Positions 1 to 5,542 of a DNA stretch of 5,542 nucleotides are shown piece after piece; within the stretch, counting starts at the first letter, position 1; each line of letters opens with the position of its first letter. Below the pieces are notes generated by a model. It was not told the origin of the DNA. It searched no databases and saw only the letters and a list, made by a program, of their open reading frames with translations. Where the stretch lies: the NCBI GenBank assembly GCA_025455505.1, contig JALOMK010000168.1, forward strand, positions 1 through 5,542. The letters are read 5' to 3'. Source of the DNA: Bacteroidales bacterium (GTDB lineage Bacteria; Bacteroidota; Bacteroidia; Bacteroidales; VadinHA17). The translations under genes and the position numbers were made by a program.

Positions 1-1110
1 CCTGTCTGTTATCTCGCCCTGGCAGTAGAGTGCGTCTGAATTTACAGCCAGCGACATCGCTATTCCCTTCTGAAAATCAAGATTGATTCCGCAGTCGGAA
101 ATGAATTTCATTTTGCCGCCGAATTCATGAAGGTATTTCTGGTGAATGCGGCCAAGCTGGGGATTTGTGATGATTGCATTAATCCCGCATTTCTCGGCCA
201 GCGCCATAGTCTGCATCACCTTTTCATCGGTGTGATAGGTCTTGACGAGCTTTGAAACATATATAAGGTCCCGGGCATGGGCCCATCCTCCCACGAGGTT
301 GCCGCCCATAATAATCCTGCTGAGTGTGAATTCGGCAGGATTCCCGTTCTTATCAATGTACTTTATTACAGTCGAAGGAACGGTTCCCTTCAGGTCCTTC
401 AGCGAGGCATAGTTGAACTTAAGCAGTGTCGATCCGGAATTTGCATCTATGCCTTCCACTTTCAGAAGCCTCTCCTCGAAGCTGTCCCATTTTCTCTTCC
501 TGTATAGGGCGAAAGCAAAAGCTCCGAGCGCAGGTACCGAGATGAGGTCCTTGATAATTTCCCTTCTCCCCGCTGCAATGCCTGTATCAGAAGAAGTATC
601 CGGAACGGGCTTTCTTGCCTTAGCTTCCCTCCACCTGGAATAAATCCTGTCAATGCCGAAATGGTTCTCTGCAGATATGAATATAAAGACAAAAAGTACA
701 ATAAACTCGATAAGAGTTTTATTTATCCAGAGATAGCTCCCCTCAACAGGCACACCAATGGTATATCCCGGTACAGGAGGATATGCAACAAAATAAAAGA
801 ACAGCATCACGGCTCCACCTATACTGGCCCAGCGTGTCAGCAAGCCAAGCATCAGGCCCAGTCCTGCAAGGATCAGTCCCCAGATATTCATAAAATCTAC
901 AAGCGCTGTCATCGCTGCGCTGTCTGACATCCAGTGGAAAAGAGGTGCAAATATCCACTTTGAGGCTGCGAGGTAGGGAGCGGAACTCCAGTTTCCCATA
1001 ATGAGTTTGGCCACTCCCTCATAAAGGAAATGCCATCCTATTGCCATCCTGACCAGGGTGAGCAGCCATTTCACGGCTATGCCGGCAGACTTTTGAGATG
1101 AAGCGTTCAT
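1..1110 (-). CDS. DoxX-type membrane protein fused to a Tat-like segment and an aldo/keto-reductase-like C-terminal region (partial, 3' end off window)
   Basis: This gene reads open for 370 codons from ATG at 1110 to the left edge, so its C-terminus is missing. Residues ~12-148 look like a DoxX/DoxD-type four-helix membrane domain: hydrophobic helices near 12-32, 70-92, 95-112 and 131-147, and a typical early 'GWHFLYEGVAKL' stretch. Residues 181-187 (GRREIIK) followed by a hydrophobic stretch (~188-203, then YRKRK) resemble a twin-arginine signal placed inside the protein. From ~262 on, 'RIIMGGNLVGGWAHARDL' and 'AEKCGINAIITNP' resemble Bacteroidota TIM-barrel proteins related to aldo/keto reductases. 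The usual AKR catalytic Asp/Tyr pair is not evident in the visible part, so enzyme activity is not established. DoxX proteins are generally linked to quinone or redox functions at the inner membrane; a membrane-tethered oxidoreductase is my inference. The ATG at 1110 is chosen because the DoxX region starts directly after it. No Shine-Dalgarno is seen, only an A/T-rich leader. The DoxX call is firm, the C-terminal call moderate. Confidence 0.8.
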   Translation of the reverse strand, partial: MNASSQKSAGIAVKWLLTLVRMAIGWHFLYEGVAKLIMGNWSSAPYLAASKWIFAPLFHWMSDSAAMTALVDFMNIWGLILAGLGLMLGLLTRWASIGGAVMLFFYFVAYPPVPGYTIGVPVEGSYLWINKTLIEFIVLFVFIFISAENHFGIDRIYSRWREAKARKPVPDTSSDTGIAAGRREIIKDLISVPALGAFAFALYRKRKWDSFEERLLKVEGIDANSGSTLLKFNYASLKDLKGTVPSTVIKYIDKNGNPAEFTLSRIIMGGNLVGGWAHARDLIYVSKLVKTYHTDEKVMQTMALAEKCGINAIITNPQLGRIHQKYLHEFGGKMKFISDCGINLDFQKGIAMSLAVNSDALYCQGEITDR

Positions 1111-1120
1111 AATAAAAAAA

Positions 1121-1151
1121 TTTATACCAATTATCACAAATCTGGTATAAA
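1121..1151. promoter_or_regulatory. 9-bp inverted repeat overlapping the candidate -7 box (possible operator)
   Basis: TTTATACCA (1121-1129) and TGGTATAAA (1143-1151) are perfect inverted complements separated by 13 bases, with centres about 22 bp apart (roughly two helical turns). The right arm covers the first bases of the -7 box of the candidate promoter, and the left arm sits at the predicted transcript start. This is the usual geometry of a dimeric repressor site. It is not a terminator of the upstream kinase in any convincing way: the stem is A/T rich, and although a T-run follows on the minus strand, a GC stem is lacking. The identity of the regulator is unknown. Confidence 0.45.
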
Positions 1152-1168
1152 CTTAGTAATTACTCAAA
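1137..1168 (-). promoter_or_regulatory. Candidate Bacteroidota-type promoter for the DoxX fusion gene
   Basis: On the minus strand, TTTG (1168-1165) is followed after 20 bases by CAGATTTG (1144-1137). This is one mismatch from the Bacteroidota -7 box TAnnTTTG, and the spacing is close to that known for the -33/-7 pair. Transcription would start near 1130, about 20 bases upstream of the ATG at 1110. Such boxes are short and degenerate, so chance occurrence is possible. The position in the only gap before the gene and the overlap with an inverted repeat support the call. Confidence 0.4.
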
Positions 1169-1211
1169 GAAAAGCAAGGGATGGAATCTTATAAAGGCAC
1201 CTGCACGCCGT

Positions 1212-3701
1212 TCATTTTCTGAGAACATACTTCTCAACGATCTTTGAAAGGTCTTCCCTCCTGATGGGTTTCGAAATATAATCGTTACAGCCTGCAGCTA
1301 TTGCAAGTTCCCTGTCGCCCGCCAGGGCATAGGCAGTCTGAGCCACAATTGGAACTGTAGTATTGAATTTCCTGATTTCCTCAGTAGTCTCCAGCCCCGA
1401 CATGCCGGGCAACTTGATATCCATAAGGACAAGGTTTACATCCGGCATGTTCCTGACAGCTTTTATTGTATCATAGCCATCCGTAGTGTGTATTATTTCA
1501 GCCTTGTATGATGACAGGATTTTGTCGAGGAAGAGGAAACTTGAGAAGTCGTCCTCTGCAATTATTATTGTTAGTTCAGGTTCTTCATAATCCATAGGCT
1601 CAGCTTTGTCCACGGGCTTATTTGCAACTTCCGGTTCGCTATCGAGCGGTATTGAAAAAGAAAATATGCTGCCCTTGCCCGGCTCCGACTCAACCCAGAT
1701 ACTGCCGTCAAGTAGCTCAACGTAAGCTTTGGCGATTGAGAGGCCAAGACCTGAGCCTTCATGAGGACGGGTGTTCGAAATATCAGCCTGAACAAACCTT
1801 TCAAAGATGACCTGTGTTTTGTCAGGTGCAATGCCCTGACCCGTATCCTTTACCCAGAAAACTAGAGATCCTGCTTCCTGCCTGCACCCGAACTCCACCG
1901 ACCCGGCATGGGTGAACTTAAGAGCATTCTTTATAAGGTTTGTTATTATGCTTTCAAGCTTATTCCTGTCAGTTACCACTGCGGCAGACCCATATGGCAG
2001 TTTGTTGTCCACAACAAGCTTAAGTCCCTTCTGGTCGGCCTGCTGCCTGAAAAACCCGCTGCAAAAACCAAGTACCTCGGCTACATTTACAAGCGTACGG
2101 GTTACCTGCAGTTCTCCCGTCTCGATCCGTGAGACTTCGATAATATCATTTATTGTATCGAGCAGCCTGTAACCGCTCTTTGTTACTATATCGATGTATA
2201 CTGTCTTGTTCTCCTCCGAGAGGTCGGGTTCCTTCAGCAAGTCGAGGAAGCCTATAATCCCGTTCATCGGCGTCCTGATCTCGTGGCTCATGTTCGCAAG
2301 AAAGGCAGATTTCAGCCTGTCGCTCTCCTCGGCTTTCTCCTTGGCCAAGATTAGTTTTTGCTCCTTCCTGAATCTTTCCTGTACGTTTACCAGCATCTGA
2401 GCATATATTCCAAGCACTTCCTGCTCATAATCTGTGTAAGTGTGCTTTTTTCCAACTGAATCAAAGCCCACAAATCCTACGCAAAACCCCTCATTTATAA
2501 GAGGTATTGTAAGGAGGCTCCTGACTCCCTGCATCTCCATCAGCCTGCAAAGGCTTTCATCATCCATCGACTCGCGGTCATCAACCTTTACTATCTCACC
2601 ATGGCGATGCATTGCAACCCATTTAGGGTAAGGATCAAGAGGAAAAGCCTTTAGCCTGTCGATGAACGATTCTATACCGTCATTGCACCATTCATAGGTA
2701 TTCGTCCCGGTGTTGTTTTCAAAATCGTACTCAAATACATAGGCCCTGTCGGCTTCCACAAATGTGCCTATCTTTTGCAGCGAAATTCTTATGGCGCCTG
2801 GTATATCCCTCACAGGAATATTAATGAAACCTGCAGACAGATCCATCAGGAGCTTCCTGAATTCGGAAAGCATTTGCAGCTGCAGCTGGGCATTCTTCTT
2901 CTCGGTGATATCCTTTCCGTAACACGATATTCCCACCACGCTTCCGTCAACAACTATCGGGTTCATTGCAACTTCCACGTAAACAACCATCTCTCCTGTT
3001 TCCACCCTGTCTTCAAAAACAAAATGTTCATTTCTGAAAGCCCTGTCATACCTCTCCTTCCATACGCTCCTGAGATGGGGGGGGAGTGAATCAATGATGT
3101 CGATGCCCTTTTCAAGCTCGATTCCGAAGGAGTATCGGAAGGCAGATCCGAACACCTCGTTGATGTAGGATATTTTATAATTACTGTCGACCGACCAGAT
3201 GCTCTCGAGGGTATTCTCGATTATTGATTTCAGGTTTGCCTCGCTTTCCTTTACTGCAGTGAGTGTGTTCTTGACATCCGAAATATCTTCAATCACGCCA
3301 TCGAACCACAATGGGGCGCCATCCGGTCCAAATACAAGCCTGCTCCTGTCTTTAACCCATATAAGGCCACCGTTGCGCGTCTTAAGCCGGAACTCACTCA
3401 TCATCCTGGGCGAGACCCTGACCGATATCTCAAGCTGCTTCTGCCTTTCAACCGGGTCTGAATAGAGATCACTCACATTAACACTTGTAAGCTCTTCCAC
3501 CGAATCATATTGCAGCATCCTGGCAAGAGCGGGATTGGCATACAACAACTCTCCGGTTCTTGTGGTGCGATAAACACCAATGGGCAACTGATCAGCGAGT
3601 TTAAGATAGGTTCTGTCAAAAATTATGTCAGCATGATCCTTGCCTTCCCTGTCTTCTTCCCTACTGGTCCCTTCGCCAGTTGCAATATCGTCTGCAGTCA
3701 T
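1212..3701 (-). CDS. Cytoplasmic PAS-PAS-GAF hybrid histidine kinase with C-terminal receiver domain
   Basis: An intact 829-residue sensor kinase without signal peptide or membrane helices, so it senses a cytoplasmic or diffusible cue. Domains in order: PAS 1 (~30-147, ending '[12 protein letters not shown]'), PAS 2 (~152-270, ending '[13 protein letters not shown]'), GAF (~281-440), a short helical linker (~441-465), HisKA with the H-box [14 protein letters not shown] (phospho-acceptor His473), HATPase_c with N-box (Asn588 and Asn592), G1 DTGQGI (619-624) and G2 GSGLGL (649-654), then a receiver domain (~710-829). The receiver has the acidic pocket Glu716/Asp717/Asp718, phospho-acceptor Asp761, Thr789 and Lys811, so all catalytic positions are present. 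His473 would phosphorylate Asp761; no DNA-binding output or HPt domain is fused, so the partner lies elsewhere. The start ATG at 3701 gives an acidic, polar leader before PAS 1; Met100 and Met101 would cut PAS 1. The ligand cannot be told from sequence. The gene lies 101 bp before the DoxX fusion gene and 169 bp after the transporter remnant, on the same strand. A C8 run sits inside PAS 2. Confidence 0.95.
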   Translation of the reverse strand: MTADDIATGEGTSREEDREGKDHADIIFDRTYLKLADQLPIGVYRTTRTGELLYANPALARMLQYDSVEELTSVNVSDLYSDPVERQKQLEISVRVSPRMMSEFRLKTRNGGLIWVKDRSRLVFGPDGAPLWFDGVIEDISDVKNTLTAVKESEANLKSIIENTLESIWSVDSNYKISYINEVFGSAFRYSFGIELEKGIDIIDSLPPHLRSVWKERYDRAFRNEHFVFEDRVETGEMVVYVEVAMNPIVVDGSVVGISCYGKDITEKKNAQLQLQMLSEFRKLLMDLSAGFINIPVRDIPGAIRISLQKIGTFVEADRAYVFEYDFENNTGTNTYEWCNDGIESFIDRLKAFPLDPYPKWVAMHRHGEIVKVDDRESMDDESLCRLMEMQGVRSLLTIPLINEGFCVGFVGFDSVGKKHTYTDYEQEVLGIYAQMLVNVQERFRKEQKLILAKEKAEESDRLKSAFLANMSHEIRTPMNGIIGFLDLLKEPDLSEENKTVYIDIVTKSGYRLLDTINDIIEVSRIETGELQVTRTLVNVAEVLGFCSGFFRQQADQKGLKLVVDNKLPYGSAAVVTDRNKLESIITNLIKNALKFTHAGSVEFGCRQEAGSLVFWVKDTGQGIAPDKTQVIFERFVQADISNTRPHEGSGLGLSIAKAYVELLDGSIWVESEPGKGSIFSFSIPLDSEPEVANKPVDKAEPMDYEEPELTIIIAEDDFSSFLFLDKILSSYKAEIIHTTDGYDTIKAVRNMPDVNLVLMDIKLPGMSGLETTEEIRKFNTTVPIVAQTAYALAGDRELAIAAGCNDYISKPIRREDLSKIVEKYVLRK

Positions 3702-3870
3702 CGTCTACTTTAAATACATTCAGGGGAACTCGTCCCGTCAGAAAAAAAATTAAAAGGATACCTTATAATGATGTCCCCTGTCCAGAGTATTCAAACGAAA
3801 ATCCAGGGCTTTTGTTTCATCGCGTCATCCTTAAAAAGCCGGAAATAACCTGATGGAATCTCCTTGCAGG

Positions 3871-4881
3871 CTATCGGCTATCCCTATTCATTGCAGGGCT
3901 TTCCTTCAGCAACAAAACGGCTGCCAGACATATTAATGTCAGGACAACAAATATTTGCATGAAGAATTCAAGATGAGCATTGTTGTCTCTGCTCATGCCG
4001 GCTGTGAAAAGAATGCCCGACAACTGGCCAGTCCAAAGGAGCATACCCTGGGAAGCAGACTCCGGTGCGGGAATGCTTACCTCTGCAGCATACTGAAACC
4101 CTATCGGGCCGGCACTCATTATAAAGAATCCGAGTATAAAGGAAGAAACAAGGAGGATCGTGTAAGAGAATGATGCTTCAAATTCAGCCGAAGCGGCCAG
4201 GGATAAACCAAGGACGCCCGGAACCATACCTGCAATGCAGATAACCAGGAAAAGTTTCCTTCTGCGGAACCTGTCAGACAGGGCCGGAAGAATTATTGCA
4301 CCGGCGATTCCCCCTATAAGCATAAGTCCTCCGGTCATGCCGTCAGAGTCCTTCACCCCGGCTTTCTCTGAGATGCTGTCTGTCATTGAGCTGATTGCAT
4401 TGAACATCCCAAGCCCTATCAGGAACAGGAAAAGTGTGATCTGCATGTCGCGGTTGCGCAATATATGAACTATTCCCCTGCCGAAGCCATGCCTGATTTC
4501 TGCAGCACTGTAAGAGTCTTTTACGGGATTCTCCCTGATGAAAATAACAAGAAGCGCTGAAGAGATAATTGTGACAATGCAATAGATCCATAGCATTTTT
4601 TCAAACCCGCTGCCATAGCCTGGCAGATCAGGATCTGAAATAATAAGCAGTGGAGTCACGAGCATGGCAACAATTATTCCAAGGTATTGCGCAAGGGCAG
4701 AAAGCCCTGCTGCCAGGGCTCGTTCCGATAAGGGGAACCAGCGCACCGTAACCGCAGTTACTGCATTGAGAATGAAAGGCTGTGCAATCGCCAGCCCAAG
4801 CTGTGAAATCATTACACCTGTGAAATTGTGAGCAAAGACAGCTTTTCCCAGAGCTGAAGCAGCAGACAAGACTGGTTTCAC
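3871..4881 (-). pseudogene. Major facilitator superfamily transporter lacking its N-terminus (5'-truncated)
   Basis: The visible product is 336 residues from a GTG at 4881, against roughly 400 or more for the family. 'AIAQPFILNAVTAVTVRWFPLSERALAAGL' features (residues 31-60, in pieces) resemble TM4-TM5 of FLVCR/SLC49-like MFS carriers. Predicted helices lie near 22-44, 55-80, 96-115, 147-166, 183-201, 210-230, 238-258, 276-296 and 306-326. Residues 1-17 resemble only the end of TM3. The inter-helix motif DRFRRRK (203-209) marks the C-terminal half. TM1, TM2 and the N-half motif A, about 75-80 residues, are absent. The frame stays open upstream only to a TGA at 4977-4975, and those extra residues do not look like MFS sequence, while the plus strand there encodes other genes. 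The GTG is therefore probably not a true start. The stop is TAG at 3873-3871. A carrier without TM1-TM3 is unlikely to work. The substrate is unknown; the family includes haem, folate and other organic solute carriers. Confidence 0.8.
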
Positions 4882-4885
4882 AGAA
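4876..4885. other. Junction between two truncated genes (rearrangement boundary or assembly chimera)
   Basis: MFS-like sequence on the minus strand stops at about this point, and glycosyltransferase-like sequence on the plus strand begins at about this point; both genes lack their 5' portions. TTTCACAG (4876-4883) at the boundary is the inverse complement of CTGTGAAA, which occurs at 4801-4808 and again at 4818-4825 within the transporter gene. G+C falls across the boundary. No transposase, tRNA or clear insertion-sequence end is visible. The exact base of the join is an inference from where each family's sequence stops making sense. Confidence 0.6.
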
Positions 4886-5134
4886 GGAACACCCGTAGTA
4901 GCGCTTAATCTAGCCGGGCCGCGAACAATACTAAAAAATCGAGGAAGGTTTCTAATTGAAACTGAAAATAGAAATCAACATCAGGTTGTTTCAAATATAG
5001 CGGACCGGATAATCCAGATCACATCAAGCCGCACTGCATTGCTTGAAGCTTCGAAAGCAGCTCTTGAGTCTGCTAAGGAAAATACCTGGAATTACAGAGT
5101 CAACAATTTCTTAAAACTATATGTCAGCCAATAA
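4883..5134 (+). pseudogene. 3' fragment of a group-1 (GT4-like) glycosyltransferase
   Basis: The plus-strand frame ending at TAA 5132-5134 encodes about 83 residues beginning EGTPVVALNLAGPRTIL. This matches the C-terminal nucleotide-sugar region of GT-B fold, group-1 glycosyltransferases, where 'EA..xGTPVVA.n.gGP' follows the conserved Glu motif, then a '...GRFLIE...' turn and a helical tail (~residues 35-83). The frame continues upstream to a TGA at 4829-4831, but those residues are antisense to the transporter and do not resemble a glycosyltransferase, and I see no start codon. The acceptor-binding N-terminal domain and the E-x7-E region are missing, so the fragment cannot be active. It overlaps the next gene by 14 bp, as in polysaccharide biosynthesis operons. 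The family call rests on a short stretch and is moderately sure. Confidence 0.65.
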
Positions 5135-5542
5135 ATGTTTCATAACAACAAGCTGGGATGATGGGTATCCACTTGACTTTAGGCTTTGCTCATTGCTTAA
5201 GAAATATGGTCTTCCCGCAACATTCTATATACCTAAGACAAATTCTCAATACACCGTGATGAGCGAAAGTCAGATCCGTGATATCTCAACTGAATATGAA
5301 ATTGGAGGTCATACACTGTCCCACAGAAAACTAACCTCCCTAACGTTAAATGAATCAGCCGCCGAAATTCAAGGGTGCAAAAGATGGATTGAAGATACGA
5401 TAGGGCAAAGTCCAAAGTGTTTCTCACCACCGGGGGGATTTTACAACAGGAAAATTGCCGGCCAGATCTTCTCGGCTGGATTTGAAACCATGAGAACTAC
5501 AACCCTGCTTTCACTTGATAAATACAGGAAAAATAACAATAT
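5121..5542 (+). CDS. Polysaccharide deacetylase, NodB homology domain (partial, 3' end off window)
   Basis: The gene is open for 140 codons from ATG 5121 to the right edge. The NodB (CE4) metal-site motifs are visible in order: motif 1 TTSWDDG (Asp13 likely catalytic base, Asp14 metal ligand), motif 2 HTLSH (metal ligands His64 and His68) and motif 3 around FSPPGGFYN (101-109), where the usual Arg-x-Pro-x-Gly appears as Ser-Pro-Pro-Gly-Gly. The strand 'LPATFYIP' (31-38) is typical of the family. CE4 enzymes remove N- or O-acetyl groups from sugar polymers or lipid-linked sugars. No signal peptide precedes motif 1, which starts only nine residues in, so this form is probably cytoplasmic and could act on a polysaccharide precursor. 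The start is fixed by proximity to motif 1; it overlaps the end of the upstream glycosyltransferase by 14 bp, suggesting translational coupling in a surface-polysaccharide operon. The ATG at 5135 ends after eight codons and is not used. Confidence 0.88.
   Translation, partial: MSANKCFITTSWDDGYPLDFRLCSLLKKYGLPATFYIPKTNSQYTVMSESQIRDISTEYEIGGHTLSHRKLTSLTLNESAAEIQGCKRWIEDTIGQSPKCFSPPGGFYNRKIAGQIFSAGFETMRTTTLLSLDKYRKNNN

Noticed and set aside
277..958. Several short reading frames on both strands between 277 and 958.
   Set aside because: They lie inside the long DoxX/Tat/TIM-barrel-like reading frame on the minus strand, whose protein features are clear; these short frames show no recognisable motifs.
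1190..1211. Possible weak terminator of the kinase gene just after its stop (GGCG / TGCC with a few T after it).
   Set aside because: Only three strong base pairs plus a wobble, with a short mixed T/A stretch; too weak to call.
1571..3713. Short plus-strand and alternative minus-strand frames across the kinase gene, up to 104 codons.
   Set aside because: All overlap the intact 829-residue kinase with every catalytic motif present; none has family features of its own.
3721..3780. CAGGGGA (3721-3727) and TCCCCTG (3774-3780), a 7-bp inverted repeat upstream of the kinase gene.
   Set aside because: With a 46-bp loop in a 169-bp gap, a 7-bp pair is expected about once by chance, and it does not coincide with a recognisable promoter.
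3793..3817. Bulged A/T stem (AAACGAAAA with TTTTGTTT) downstream of the transporter, considered as a terminator.
   Set aside because: The stem is A/T rich with a bulge and no T-tract follows it on the minus strand, so it does not look like an intrinsic terminator.
4881..4977. Extending the transporter upstream in frame to 4977 to recover its N-terminus.
   Set aside because: The extra ~31 residues contain charged and proline/serine-rich stretches without a TM helix and end at a TGA; the plus strand there fits the glycosyltransferase tail better.
5135..5161. ATG at 5135 immediately after the glycosyltransferase stop as the deacetylase start.
   Set aside because: This frame meets a stop after eight codons; the ATG at 5121 leads directly into the NodB motifs.
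5233..5430. 65-codon minus-strand frame in the deacetylase region.
   Set aside because: It is antisense to the NodB domain and has no recognisable features.

Overview
The window looks like a piece of a Bacteroidota genome, probably Bacteroidales-like, of moderate GC. The support is indirect. No clear Shine-Dalgarno sequence precedes the starts I checked. One leader carries a promoter close to the Bacteroidota TTTG / TAnnTTTG form. The long soluble PAS-PAS-GAF hybrid histidine kinase and the protein joining DoxX, a Tat-like segment and a TIM-barrel-like region also fit that phylum.

Layout: (1) 1-1110, minus strand: the first 370 codons of a gene that runs off the left edge. It has an N-terminal DoxX-type membrane region, then an internal twin-arginine-like signal, then the start of an aldo/keto-reductase-like region. 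Its leader (1111-1211) carries a promoter-like pair of boxes with a 9-bp inverted repeat over the -7 box. (2) 1212-3701, minus strand: an intact 829-residue cytoplasmic hybrid histidine kinase (PAS-PAS-GAF-HisKA-HATPase-REC). (3) 3702-3870: a short intergenic stretch in which I see no convincing feature. (4) 3871-4881, minus strand: a major facilitator transporter lacking its N-terminus (TM1, TM2 and most of TM3). (5) About 4876-4885: a junction. To its right, on the plus strand, lies the last ~83 codons of a group-1 glycosyltransferase lacking everything upstream (4883-5134). (6) 5121-5542, plus strand: a polysaccharide deacetylase (NodB domain) overlapping the glycosyltransferase end by 14 bp and running off the right edge.

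The left ~4.9 kb is a co-directional minus-strand set: transporter, sensor kinase, DoxX fusion. The right ~0.65 kb belongs to a surface-polysaccharide locus of lower GC (about 39% by hand count, against about 51% in sampled transporter sequence). The two parts meet where both flanking genes are broken, so this is either a genomic rearrangement or insertion boundary, or a chimeric assembly. That junction and the DoxX/Tat/TIM-barrel-like fusion are the two observations most worth following. I see no CRISPR array, RNA gene, transposase or complete novel defence-type system.
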